Below, piece after piece: positions 35,316 through 44,963 of a stretch of 60,405 nucleotides of DNA (position 1 is its first letter; each line of letters begins with the position of its first letter). The stretch covers positions 1-60,405 of the forward strand of contig CASDXG010000035.1 of assembly GCA_949285025.1 (NCBI GenBank), written 5' to 3'. The stretch comes from an uncultured Bacteroides sp. (lineage in GTDB: Bacteria; Bacteroidota; Bacteroidia; Bacteroidales; Bacteroidaceae). The position numbers and the translations under genes were made by a program. The notes beneath the pieces were generated by a model. The model saw only the letters and a list, made by a program, of their open reading frames with translations, searched no databases and had not been told where the DNA came from.

Positions 35316-38135
35316 TTAGTTTGTGTCTCCCGATGTCATGCTGACTTCAATTTCATTTCCTTGTGAAAGGAAATTCTTCATGAATCTCTGTAGGTCTGTT
35401 TGGGTTATGGAATTCAAAGTCTCAATATAATTGTCTACAAAGTTTACATTTTCCCAATAATATGTATAGAGGGCACTCATCCAATATGCGTTTTCTTTTT
35501 GTCCGGCATTGTATCTTTTTGTCAAATATTCCTTGACCTTTTTCAGGTTTTCTACATTCAGACCATCTTCTGCAAACTTATTGAGTTTTTCTTTTACGAG
35601 GTTTGTCATTTGCGAACGCTTGGAAGGAGCCGTATCGAAAGCGATTTGTAAAGTGGCATGTTCTTTGGGGAATTTTTCAAATACCGTCCCGGCATATACA
35701 CTGTAACTCCCTCCTTCCTGTTCACGAATGGCTTCCGTATATTCCATTGTAAGCAATTGTGAGAGAATTTCAGCCATTAAGCAGTTCTTAAGATTGTAGG
35801 GAATTTCTCCGCTTTTCAGGATAACGATACTAGCTTTTGGGGTCTCGAGTTCTTTATGAAAGACATTCCGTCGTTTCCCTTTCAGGATATCTGTATGTCT
35901 GTCGCGGAAATTTTCCTGTCGGTTTATAGAGGGAAGTCCTCCAATATAAGTTTCTATTAACGGAATCGCGGTTTTCTGTTCGATATTTCCTACGAAGATA
36001 AAGGTAAAATCACTTGCATCTTTAAACCGGTCATTGTATAGTTCTATGATTTTTTGGTAATCCAATAGATCAATCATTTCGGCTTTCAGACGTAAGATGC
36101 GGGGGTTATTCCCGTATGCTTCCTTTCTCAAGGTATCGCTCATGGCAAGGTCGGGATTTGCTTCTATGTTTGATAGCTGTGCTTTCATGCGGGATTTAAA
36201 CGATTCGAAAGCATCGTTGTCCATGCGTGGGGCAGTGAATGAAAGGTAAGTCAGTTGCAACATGGTTTCAAGATCCTGAGGAGTACATGAGCCATTTGCA
36301 TTCTCGCTTAGCGAACTTACCGAAGTTGATGCAGAGGCCAACTTTCCCGCTAACATTTTGTTCAGTTCTATTGCACTGAAATCGCCTATTCCTCCTAATG
36401 GAACAACATCGTTGATAAGGCTGAACTGGATAACGTCTTTGTCATCGAATAATGATGTTCCTCCCCGGCTGAAGGCTTTCATTTTGATTTCGTCGGCCTT
36501 AAAATCAGTAGGTTTCAGAATAACCCGCACACCATTGCTTAATGTCAGAACTGTACTGCCGAATTGTCCTGCTGTTTGATGAACGACTTTTCCTGCGTGT
36601 GGCGTTTCTTTCAGAAGAGGTTCATTCGTTACTTTATCTACATACGGCTTAATATCTTCCGATTTTACGGCGTTTATCAAATCAATGATTTCCTTTTCTG
36701 TCGGATATTTCATGCCCGCTTTGTCGGGACAGTATAAGCAAGTTACCAGATTCTCATCGCTGATTAATTGTTTGAATGCATGATTTACGGCATCGACTGT
36801 GATCTGTGGGATGACAGATGATAGAATTTTATATTCATTCTCAATGCCTGGTATGGGTTCATTGTCAATGAAATGGGATATATATTCCTGAACGTAATCA
36901 TTGTTTTGGGTTTTGTTACGTTCGTTGTATGCCGTTTCCAGCCAACGCAAAAAGTCGATTTTTGCCCGTTCGTATTCACTTTTTGTGAACCCGAACCGGC
37001 GTGCGCGTTCCAATTCCCGCATGAGAGCCGACAGTGCAGTGCCGATACCGTCTTCTTTGCATGCGGCGATTCCGGTAAACGCTTGCTTGGTTTTTGAGAG
37101 GATGAAGTCAATGTCGCCGACTCCTGCTCCGATAAACGGAGGATTGGCGATTTGTGTCAGTTCATTCAATCTGGCATTCAGCATATTTTCTGCCATGTTG
37201 ACAAGAGAACAATGTATCAGATAATCGATGTTGTGCTTTTGTTCTGCCGGTACCGGGTCGTGCTTATGGAAAATATATATTTGCGTAATCTCCTGTTCTT
37301 TGTCTTTGGCTATTGTAATGATTGGTTCCTTATTGTCGGGAACAGGAAAGTATTTGCGTTCGGCCGGCTTTTCCTGTTCTGGTATTGAGCTGAAAAGCGT
37401 TTTTATTTTCGCTTCTATTTGCTCTACATCGATGTCGCCTACTACGATGATTCCTTGCAAATCCGGGCGATACCATTTCTCGTAATAGTCGCGAAGTTCC
37501 TGATAAGGGAAATTGTCTACGACTTCCATTATCCCGATGGGGAGGCGGTATGCATATTTGCTGCCTGCAAAAATTTTGGGAAATGTCGTTTCATACATAC
37601 GCATCATGGCTCCCATACTGGTACGCCATTCTTCATGTATGACACCACGTTCTTTGTCGATTTCTTTTGGATCAAGCGTCAAATCATTGGCCCAGTCGTG
37701 TAAAATCAACAGGCAAGAGTCGATGATTCCTTCGCGTGTTACCGGGACATTCGATATGTTGTATACGGTTTCATCAATAGATGTATAGGCATTTAAATTG
37801 GCACCGAACTTTACACCTACAGATTCCAGGTATTCTCTCAGGGTATTTCCCGGAAAATGAGTTGTTCCGTTGAAGCACATGTGCTCCAGAAAATGAGCCA
37901 ATCCACGTTGATTGTCTTCTTCAAGGATGGATCCCACCTTTTGTGCAATATAAAAATCGGCTTGGTTTTCGGGTCGCGTATTATGACGAATGTAATAAGT
38001 CAGTCCGTTTTTCAACTTGCCGATTCGCACATTCGGGTCGACAGGAATCGCAGAAGTACCTTGTCCGAATGCGATAGTCGCAAGACAGACAGATAGAATG
38101 TTGATGAAAAAAAATCTTGTAAAAGCTCTTTTCAT
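35316..38135 (-). CDS. M16-family zinc metallopeptidase (pitrilysin/PqqL-like)
   Basis: A 939-residue exported two-half M16 protease. A signal peptide (FFINILSVCLATIAFGQG) is followed by the inverted zinc motif HFLEH (81-85) in GLAHFLEHMCFNGT, with the distal Glu in SIDETVYNI (~122). A second, inactive M16 half covers ~510-930. It probably degrades peptides in the periplasm. It starts 32 bases after trxB. Confidence 0.93.
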   Translation of the reverse strand: MKRAFTRFFFINILSVCLATIAFGQGTSAIPVDPNVRIGKLKNGLTYYIRHNTRPENQADFYIAQKVGSILEEDNQRGLAHFLEHMCFNGTTHFPGNTLREYLESVGVKFGANLNAYTSIDETVYNISNVPVTREGIIDSCLLILHDWANDLTLDPKEIDKERGVIHEEWRTSMGAMMRMYETTFPKIFAGSKYAYRLPIGIMEVVDNFPYQELRDYYEKWYRPDLQGIIVVGDIDVEQIEAKIKTLFSSIPEQEKPAERKYFPVPDNKEPIITIAKDKEQEITQIYIFHKHDPVPAEQKHNIDYLIHCSLVNMAENMLNARLNELTQIANPPFIGAGVGDIDFILSKTKQAFTGIAACKEDGIGTALSALMRELERARRFGFTKSEYERAKIDFLRWLETAYNERNKTQNNDYVQEYISHFIDNEPIPGIENEYKILSSVIPQITVDAVNHAFKQLISDENLVTCLYCPDKAGMKYPTEKEIIDLINAVKSEDIKPYVDKVTNEPLLKETPHAGKVVHQTAGQFGSTVLTLSNGVRVILKPTDFKADEIKMKAFSRGGTSLFDDKDVIQFSLINDVVPLGGIGDFSAIELNKMLAGKLASASTSVSSLSENANGSCTPQDLETMLQLTYLSFTAPRMDNDAFESFKSRMKAQLSNIEANPDLAMSDTLRKEAYGNNPRILRLKAEMIDLLDYQKIIELYNDRFKDASDFTFIFVGNIEQKTAIPLIETYIGGLPSINRQENFRDRHTDILKGKRRNVFHKELETPKASIVILKSGEIPYNLKNCLMAEILSQLLTMEYTEAIREQEGGSYSVYAGTVFEKFPKEHATLQIAFDTAPSKRSQMTNLVKEKLNKFAEDGLNVENLKKVKEYLTKRYNAGQKENAYWMSALYTYYWENVNFVDNYIETLNSITQTDLQRFMKNFLSQGNEIEVSMTSGDTN

Positions 38136-38167
38136 TCCGGTAAATGGTTATGAGATCTGGTTTGTGT

Positions 38168-39115
38168 TTAAAGTAATCCCTGTTCTGAGAGATAACGTTC
38201 GGCTTCGATTGCAGCTTTGCATCCGCTTCCTGCTGCAGTGACAGCCTGACGGTATAGAGGATCGGCTACATCGCCGGCGGCAAATACTCCGGGAATGCCT
38301 GTGCGGGGTGTGCTTCCTTCTGTGATAATATACCCCGTCTCATCGGTCTTGACCCAAGGCTTGAATATGGAAGAATTAGGCTGATGGCCGATGGCGAGGA
38401 AGAATCCGTCGATGGCTATATCGTAACGTTCTTCATCGGCTGCTCCCATTCTTTTTACTACATGCATGCCTTCCACACCGTTTTCGCCGAATAAACCGAC
38501 AGCGTTGTGCTCAAACAAGACGGTTATGTTGGGATGTTTCATTACGCGTTCCTGCATTATCTTTGATGCGCGCAGAAACGGTTTGCGTACAACTAAATAA
38601 ACTTTGCTTGCTAATCCTGCCAGATAAATGGCTTCTTCACAAGCCGTGTCGCCTCCTCCGACGACTGCTACCACTTTTTTCCTGTAGAAGAATCCGTCGC
38701 AGGTTGCGCAGGCACTAACGCCCATGCCGGCATATTTCTTTTCATCTTCCAAACCGAGATATTTCGCTGTTGCACCGGTTGATATGATGACTGTGTCGGC
38801 TGTAATCTCTTTTTCATCATCTATTGTAAAAAGATAGGGAGCCTTGCTCAAATCAGTTTTCGTGATAATGCCGCTACGTATTTGTGCTCCGAATCTTTCC
38901 GCTTGTTTTTTTAGATCGTCCATCAGTACAGGCCCGGTGACGCCTTCCGGATATCCGGGAAAATTTTCAACTTCGGTTGTTATGGTCAATTGCCCACCCG
39001 GTTGTATTCCTTCGTATAATACGGGCATAATATTGGCGCGGCCGGTATAAATGGCTGCTGTATATCCTGCAGGGCCTGAACCTATAATCAGGCATTTTAC
39101 GTGTTCTTTAGTCAT
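38168..39115 (-). CDS. trxB: Thioredoxin reductase
   Basis: A 315-residue flavoprotein that passes NADPH electrons to thioredoxin. It has the FAD motif IIGSGPAGYTAAIY (10-23), the redox pair CATC at 136-139, the NADPH motif VVGGGDTACEEAIYL (~151-165) and a C-terminal FAD-binding GVFAAGDVADPLYRQAVTAA. It sits between the LolA-like and M16 genes. Confidence 0.96.
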   Translation of the reverse strand: MTKEHVKCLIIGSGPAGYTAAIYTGRANIMPVLYEGIQPGGQLTITTEVENFPGYPEGVTGPVLMDDLKKQAERFGAQIRSGIITKTDLSKAPYLFTIDDEKEITADTVIISTGATAKYLGLEDEKKYAGMGVSACATCDGFFYRKKVVAVVGGGDTACEEAIYLAGLASKVYLVVRKPFLRASKIMQERVMKHPNITVLFEHNAVGLFGENGVEGMHVVKRMGAADEERYDIAIDGFFLAIGHQPNSSIFKPWVKTDETGYIITEGSTPRTGIPGVFAAGDVADPLYRQAVTAAGSGCKAAIEAERYLSEQGLL

Positions 39116-39162
39116 AATGTTTAGAGTTTTGTATTTTTATTACGCATTTGTTTGCAATTGAA

Positions 39163-39771
39163 TTATCTCATGTCGATGATTTCTGCATTCGGGTAGTCGG
39201 CCGTTTGAAAGCGGAATGTCTCCAACGGTTTTTTATCTTCTTTTTTATATGATTCGACAAAGAACTTCTGTTTTTCCCCATTCTTCTGATTTATCTCAAT
39301 GTATGTGGGATAAAAGCTGGGGGAAATTATTAAAAAGATGGAAGTTATTTCTTCAGAATTTATCGGTGTTAGTTTTATTTCGTGCCCTTCTTTTCCGTTA
39401 CGGCTCTTTAACCCCTCATATGTATATCCGAATCCTTTTTTATACATTCCGATAAGCGCATAGGGGTTGATTGTCTGTATTTCCTCAGGAGTGGGAAGGG
39501 AAATGGTTACTTCTTCGTTTTGTTCTACATAACTCCATTGGGTAGTTCCGTCGAACCAACTCTTTATCCCGTTGCAGTTTAAGTAGAAACATTCATTTTG
39601 AAGAAGTATCTCTCCGGATTGCGAACCGCTGAAAACAATCGCAAGACAAGCTGACTCTTGGTATGTTTGATATGTTTTATCCAAGATTTCCCGTGCTTTG
39701 GTATTTTGCTGTCCCATAGCCGATGACAAACTTATGGCTAATAGAAAGAAAAATAGCAAGAATTTTTTCAT
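39163..39771 (-). CDS. LolA-like outer-membrane lipoprotein carrier
   Basis: A 202-residue periplasmic protein. A signal peptide (LLFFFLLAISLSSAMGQ) is followed by a LolA-type half-barrel (AREILDKTYQTYQ; GIKSWFDGTTQWSYVEQ; LPTPEEIQTINPYALI). LolA ferries lipoproteins to the outer membrane. Divergence from proteobacterial LolA is normal for Bacteroidetes. It follows ftsK by 29 bases. Confidence 0.85.
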   Translation of the reverse strand: MKKFLLFFFLLAISLSSAMGQQNTKAREILDKTYQTYQESACLAIVFSGSQSGEILLQNECFYLNCNGIKSWFDGTTQWSYVEQNEEVTISLPTPEEIQTINPYALIGMYKKGFGYTYEGLKSRNGKEGHEIKLTPINSEEITSIFLIISPSFYPTYIEINQKNGEKQKFFVESYKKEDKKPLETFRFQTADYPNAEIIDMR

Positions 39772-39800
39772 GTTTTTATTGACACTTTTAGGAAAAGATA

Positions 39801-42212
39801 TTATTCTTTTAAATTGTTCAACCGCATTTCCAGATCATTATCATCAATGCAATATACATCACGAGCCTTGCTTCCGTTAGCCGGACCTACAATGCCGGCG
39901 CGTTCCAATTGGTCCATTATGCGCCCGGCACGGTTGTATCCGATGGAAAACTTGCGCTGGATTAACGAGGTCGATCCTTGCTGGTGGTAGATGATTAGCC
40001 GTGCAGCTTCTTCGAACAGCGGGTCTAAACGGTTCATGTCTACTTCTGCTGTGTTTCCGGAATCGGTATTGCTGTCTACATATTCCGGCAGCATGAAAGC
40101 GGTCGGATAGCCTTGTTGTGAACCTATATACTCGGCAATGCGTTCCACTTCGGGCGTATCGACAAAGGCACATTGCACGCGCACCGGATCATTCCCTTGC
40201 AAATAAAGCAAATCTCCTTTACCTATCAACTGTTGTGCTCCCGGTCGGTCAAGGATGGTGCGCGAGTCGGTCATAGAAGCTACGCGGAAAGCCAGTCGGG
40301 CAGGGAAGTTGGCTTTTATTGTTCCGGTGATGATGTTTGTCGTCGGACGTTGTGTTGCGATTATTGCATGAATACCAACAGCACGAGCCAATTGCGCGAT
40401 TCTGCAAATCGGCAGTTCCACTTCCTTACCTGCTGTCATAATTAAGTCGCCGAATTCGTCAATGATAATGACAATATAGGGCATGAAGCGATGTCCTTTC
40501 TCCGGATTTAATTGCCGTTTAATGAATTTATCGTTGTATTCCCTGATGTTTCGGCATCCGGCCTGTTGAAGTAAGTCGTATCGGGTGTCCATTTCTACGC
40601 AAAGCGAGTTCAGGGTTTGTACGACTTTTGTTACGTCGGTTATGATGGCATCTTCGGAATCCGGGAGTTTGGCAAGGAAATGTTTTTCTATCGGAGCGTA
40701 TATGGCAAACTCAACTTTCTTCGGGTCGATGATGACAAATTTCAGTTCGCTGGGATGTTTTTTATATAGCAATGATGTTACAATTGCATTTAATCCGACC
40801 GATTTTCCTTGTCCTGTTGCTCCGGCAACCAGCATATGTGGTGCTTTTGTCAGGTCTACCATAAAAACTTCGTTCGTTATTGTTTTGCCTAAAGCTATAG
40901 GAAGTTCAAAATTTGTCTCTTGAAATTTCTTGTTTGCCAGTACGGAATACATGGGAACAATATGGGGATTGGTATTCGGCACTTCAATCCCGATTGTACC
41001 TTTCCCCGGAATTGGGGCAATGATACGTATGCCTAATGCAGATAAACTTAAGGCAATATCGTTTTCCAGATTGCGGATTTTTGATATGCGGATTCCTTCT
41101 GCCGGAGTTATTTCGTATAGAGTTACGGTAGGGCCAACGCTGGCTTTTATGGTATTTATCTCGACTCCAAAGTTATGAAGAACTTGTGTAATGCGGTTTT
41201 TATTTGCTTCTTGTTCTTGATTATCGATATACGGAGTTTCGTTACTATAGTGATTTAGAAGATCTAATGTGGGGAATTTATAATATTCTAAATCGAGACG
41301 TGGGTTATAAGGCTGCACAAGAGTTCCTTGTTTAATCTCATCGTCTTCAACTTTTGTATCTTCGATTATGAAATCAGGTTCCCGTATAGCGCGTACTTCC
41401 TTTATGTCTTCCGGTTGGGACGACGGAGTTATTGGGGTTTCAAAAGGAGACTTTTCCGGAACTTCGGATATGGTTTCTTCTGATATGTCTTCTGTATTTT
41501 CGGAAAAGTCGGGAGACGGTGTCTGAAAGGGACGGGTGCCTTTGGGGCTTTCTTCTTCTTTGACGGGCTCTGTTTTGCGCTCGGGGAATCGGATATGAAA
41601 TAATTTCCGTATGATAAGTATGGTGCGTGGCGATACAAACAGGCCGAAGACAATGGCTGTAGCCAGTAGTCCTAAAATTAATCCGGGAGCACCTATTTGT
41701 GAACAAATCCATCGGCTTATGTTATAACCATGCATTCCTCCCGGATAGATAAAAGAATTTTGCATTAATCCTCCGAAAGCGAAACCTAATGTGACTGACA
41801 GCCATATCATAGGTATAAAGCAACAGAAGAACCATTTCCATAGCTTGATTTGAAAAGCTTTCATCAGTTTCATTCCGGATACAATGAGAAAAACAATGAT
41901 GAGGCACGCCGGAATGCCGAAGCAATCATTTATCAGAAATTGTGAAAGCTGGGCGCCTCTTGCTCCGGCATAGTTTTGTATATGATTGTTTGTCTGTATC
42001 AATTCTCCGGAATCTGAATGTTGCAGAATACTTTGATCGTTTCCTCCCGTGAAAAGGAAAGAAGTAAATGCGACAAGCATATAGACTCCTACAATAACAC
42101 AAAGTAATCCGATGATAAAATGTAGGTTTTCGTTTCGGGTAATCGAGACGAGCTTTTCCGGTTTGAGTCGTTTCTCCTTTTTTATGTTTGCTTCTGCTTT
42201 TTTCTTGGTCAT
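39801..42212 (-). CDS. ftsK: DNA translocase FtsK/SpoIIIE
   Basis: An 803-residue translocase that clears chromosome DNA from the division septum. The N-terminal ~200 residues hold four membrane spans. An acidic/Pro-Ser-rich linker covers ~205-290. The alpha domain and RecA-like motor follow, with Walker A VAGATGQGKSVGL (~470) and Walker B YIVIIIDEFGDLIM. The C-terminal winged-helix gamma domain (STSLIQRKFSIGYNRAGRIM) reads KOPS-like sequences. Confidence 0.96.
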   Translation of the reverse strand: MTKKKAEANIKKEKRLKPEKLVSITRNENLHFIIGLLCVIVGVYMLVAFTSFLFTGGNDQSILQHSDSGELIQTNNHIQNYAGARGAQLSQFLINDCFGIPACLIIVFLIVSGMKLMKAFQIKLWKWFFCCFIPMIWLSVTLGFAFGGLMQNSFIYPGGMHGYNISRWICSQIGAPGLILGLLATAIVFGLFVSPRTILIIRKLFHIRFPERKTEPVKEEESPKGTRPFQTPSPDFSENTEDISEETISEVPEKSPFETPITPSSQPEDIKEVRAIREPDFIIEDTKVEDDEIKQGTLVQPYNPRLDLEYYKFPTLDLLNHYSNETPYIDNQEQEANKNRITQVLHNFGVEINTIKASVGPTVTLYEITPAEGIRISKIRNLENDIALSLSALGIRIIAPIPGKGTIGIEVPNTNPHIVPMYSVLANKKFQETNFELPIALGKTITNEVFMVDLTKAPHMLVAGATGQGKSVGLNAIVTSLLYKKHPSELKFVIIDPKKVEFAIYAPIEKHFLAKLPDSEDAIITDVTKVVQTLNSLCVEMDTRYDLLQQAGCRNIREYNDKFIKRQLNPEKGHRFMPYIVIIIDEFGDLIMTAGKEVELPICRIAQLARAVGIHAIIATQRPTTNIITGTIKANFPARLAFRVASMTDSRTILDRPGAQQLIGKGDLLYLQGNDPVRVQCAFVDTPEVERIAEYIGSQQGYPTAFMLPEYVDSNTDSGNTAEVDMNRLDPLFEEAARLIIYHQQGSTSLIQRKFSIGYNRAGRIMDQLERAGIVGPANGSKARDVYCIDDNDLEMRLNNLKE

Positions 42213-42279
42213 AGGTTTCGTTATCAGATGATACTTTCATGCAAATGTACGAATAAAACTAAAAACAAGAAATTTTTTC

Positions 42280-42287
42280 TACCTTTG
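42280..42287 (+). promoter_or_regulatory. -7 box (TACCTTTG) very close to the DUF5063 start
   Basis: A perfect TAnnTTTG match only 10 bases before the first ATG (42298). Initiation would give a nearly leaderless message, or translation may start at the second ATG (42307). Confidence 0.5.
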
Positions 42288-42297
42288 CATTATAATA

Positions 42298-42924
42298 ATG
42301 CGGAATATGAAAGAAAATCTGTCGGTAATATTTGATAAGAATACAGTGGAATTTGTGACAGTTGCTGCCGAGTTCTGCGGTTTTTTAGAGCGTGTCCCGG
42401 AAATGGAACGTAGTGATTTTGTTAATAAGGCTCTGAAGTTGTTGCCACTATTATACTTAAAGGCCCAACTGATACCGAAATGCGAGCGTATAGATGAGGC
42501 GGAACTTGAAATGTTTGTAACCGAAGGTGATTATGAACGTGTGCGTGCATCGATAGCGGATTTGCTGGGTGAAAAGGATGACTATCTGGATGTTTTTCTT
42601 GATGATATGGCATATAGTGATATGCCTATAAGGCAGAACATATCGGAAACACTGGCAGATATTTATCAGCCGCTCAAAGATTTTGTATGCATATATCAGT
42701 TGGGATTAGACAGGACGATGAATGATGCACTGGCTGTTTGCCGTGAATTGTTTGCTGAATTCTGGGGGCAACGTCTGGTGAACGCCATGCGGGCATTGCA
42801 CGACGTTAAATATTCTAAAGGAGACAATTCGGAGGATAGTCGGCAATACGGCGGGCAGACTTATTCTTCTGTCGGGCGTAATGAAGCGGAAGATTGGATG
42901 GATGAAGAAAATGATGTATTGTGA
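42298..42924 (+). CDS. DUF5063 domain protein
   Basis: A 208-residue soluble, helical, acidic protein with no signal peptide. It contains RSDFVNKALKLLPLLYLKAQLIP (quoted part: NKALKLLPLLYLKAQL) and FWGQRLVNAMRALH, matching DUF5063, a family of unknown function common in Bacteroidetes next to the exonuclease that follows. The first ATG is used here; MKENLSV at 42307 is an alternative start. Confidence 0.8.
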   Translation: MRNMKENLSVIFDKNTVEFVTVAAEFCGFLERVPEMERSDFVNKALKLLPLLYLKAQLIPKCERIDEAELEMFVTEGDYERVRASIADLLGEKDDYLDVFLDDMAYSDMPIRQNISETLADIYQPLKDFVCIYQLGLDRTMNDALAVCRELFAEFWGQRLVNAMRALHDVKYSKGDNSEDSRQYGGQTYSSVGRNEAEDWMDEENDVL

Positions 42925-42960
42925 TAGAGATGAAGATAAAGAAGAAAGGTATTTAAGCTG

Positions 42961-43605
42961 ATGATCGTATTGCAAAATAAAATATCGAAGGAACTTGTTT
43001 CGGCAATGCCGAAAGTGAATTTTACCGGGCGTATATTTGTTATATGTACAGAACATGATGCAAGAAGGGCTGTCGACTATCTGAATACGCATGCGGTAGT
43101 GGGAATAGATACGGAAACACGTCCGTCTTTCCGCAAAGGGCATACGCATAAGGTGGCATTGTTGCAGATATCCACTTACGATACATGTTTCCTGTTCCGA
43201 CTGAATTATTTGGGGCTGCCCGATTTCCTTGAGAAATTTCTTCAGAATAGTGTACTGAAAATCGGGCTTTCTTTACGCGACGATTTTACGGTCCTTCAGC
43301 GTAGGAATACGCAAGATCCGCGTAAAGGAAACTGGATAGAACTGCAGGATTATGTGCAGCGTTTTGGAATAGAGGAGAAAAGTCTTCAGAAAATATTTGC
43401 ACTGCTTTTTTCAAAGCGTATATCAAAATCTCAGCGTCTTTCTAATTGGGAAGCTGAAACGTTGAGTGAGGCTCAGCAGTTGTATGCGGCTACTGATGCG
43501 TGGGCATGTGTTGAAATTTATAATTATTTGGAAGAACTTCGTAACAGAGATGCTTTCCGGGTGGAAAAGGTCTCTGGTGGATCTTCCATAGATAATGGTA
43601 AATAA
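42961..43605 (+). CDS. DEDD-type 3'-5' exonuclease
   Basis: A 214-residue RNase D-like exonuclease. Exo I VVGIDTETRPSF supplies the DxE metal ligands (~42-44). Exo II lies at LKIGLSLRDDFTVL, and Exo III at YAATDAWACVEIYNYL is the DEDDy type with Tyr. There is no HRDC domain, so it is the short stand-alone form. It lies 36 bases after DUF5063 and 12 bases before the methyltransferase gene. Confidence 0.9.
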   Translation: MIVLQNKISKELVSAMPKVNFTGRIFVICTEHDARRAVDYLNTHAVVGIDTETRPSFRKGHTHKVALLQISTYDTCFLFRLNYLGLPDFLEKFLQNSVLKIGLSLRDDFTVLQRRNTQDPRKGNWIELQDYVQRFGIEEKSLQKIFALLFSKRISKSQRLSNWEAETLSEAQQLYAATDAWACVEIYNYLEELRNRDAFRVEKVSGGSSIDNGK

Positions 43606-43617
43606 AAGAGTTTTTCT

Positions 43618-44805
43618 ATGTCATATAAAAAAGTTTATTTGAAACCCGGTAAAGATGAATCGTTAAAACGATTTCATCCATGGGTGTTTTCGGGTGCCAT
43701 TGCTCGGGTAGAAGGAGAACCTTATGAAGGAGAAGTGGTGGATGTCTATACGGCAGATAAGCAGTTTATTGCGTGCGGGCATTACCAGATAGGTAGTATT
43801 GCGGTGCGTATATTGTCGTTTAAGCAGGAACCTGTCAATCGCGATTTTTGGATACACCGGCTTCGCGTGGCAAAAGATTTGCGCGTAAGCCTGCGGTTAA
43901 TCGGTAATCCGGAGAATAATACGTATCGTCTGGTGCATGGGGAAGGGGATAATTTACCCGGCTTGATTATTGATGTATACGATCATACGGCAGTAATGCA
44001 GGCACACTCGGCGGGAATGCATCAGAATCGTATGGACATAGCCGATGCTTTATCGGAAGTTATGGGAGAAACGATTCGGAATATTTATTATAAGTCGGAG
44101 ACGACTTTGCCGTTTAAGGCCGAACTTTTAGAAAGAGAAAACGGTTTCATTAAAGGTGGCGATAGCGAAAATATCGCAATGGAAAACGGCCTGAAGTTTC
44201 ATGTGGACTGGTTGAAGGGACAGAAAACCGGTTTCTTTGTAGATCAACGCGAGAACCGCAGTCTGTTGGAACGCTATGCAAAAGGCCGGAACGTACTGAA
44301 CATGTTTTGTTATACGGGAGGATTTTCGTTTTATGCCATGCGTGGAGGGGCTGTTTCCGTTCATTCTGTCGATAGTTCAGCGAAAGCAATCGATCTGACA
44401 AACGAGAATGTCTCGCTGAACTTTCCGGGAGATCCCCGTCATAAAGCTTATGTGGAAGACGCATTTAAATACCTTGAACGGATGGGCGACCAGTATGATC
44501 TGATTATTCTTGACCCGCCGGCATTCGCCAAACACCGCGACGCCTTACGTAATGCATTGAGGGGATATACGAAACTGAATGCTAAAGCGTTTGAGAAAAT
44601 CCGGCCGGGAGGAATACTGTTTACATTCTCTTGTTCACAAGTGGTGAGTAAAGAAAATTTCCGCAATGCAGTTTTCACGGCAGCTGCCCAAAGCCGGCGT
44701 AGTGTACGAATCCTGCATCAGCTGACACAGCCGGGCGATCATCCGGTAAACATTTACCATCCGGAAGGTGAATACCTGAAAGGGCTGGTGTTGTATGTGG
44801 AATAA
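43618..44805 (+). CDS. Class I SAM-dependent rRNA methyltransferase (RlmI/RlmK-like)
   Basis: A 395-residue protein. An N-terminal PUA domain (YLKPGKDESLKRFHPWVFSG) is followed by a central EEHEE-like region and a Rossmann methyltransferase domain (VLNMFCYTGGFSFYAM; catalytic-type LIILDPPAFAK). The family makes 5-methylcytosine in 23S rRNA. It probably forms a small operon with DUF5063 and the exonuclease. Confidence 0.92.
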   Translation: MSYKKVYLKPGKDESLKRFHPWVFSGAIARVEGEPYEGEVVDVYTADKQFIACGHYQIGSIAVRILSFKQEPVNRDFWIHRLRVAKDLRVSLRLIGNPENNTYRLVHGEGDNLPGLIIDVYDHTAVMQAHSAGMHQNRMDIADALSEVMGETIRNIYYKSETTLPFKAELLERENGFIKGGDSENIAMENGLKFHVDWLKGQKTGFFVDQRENRSLLERYAKGRNVLNMFCYTGGFSFYAMRGGAVSVHSVDSSAKAIDLTNENVSLNFPGDPRHKAYVEDAFKYLERMGDQYDLIILDPPAFAKHRDALRNALRGYTKLNAKAFEKIRPGGILFTFSCSQVVSKENFRNAVFTAAAQSRRSVRILHQLTQPGDHPVNIYHPEGEYLKGLVLYVE

Positions 44806-44963
44806 TATGCGGCGTTATGACTGCCGTTATTGCAGATTCGTCTCAGCGTAGAATCTTGAATCATGCGATTTTTCAATTGGATGAGGGTTGTTTTCTTACA
44901 AAGATTTGGTTTAAAGGGTGGAAATCCTTATTTTGGCGAAATTTTTTTAATCTATAATTACAC

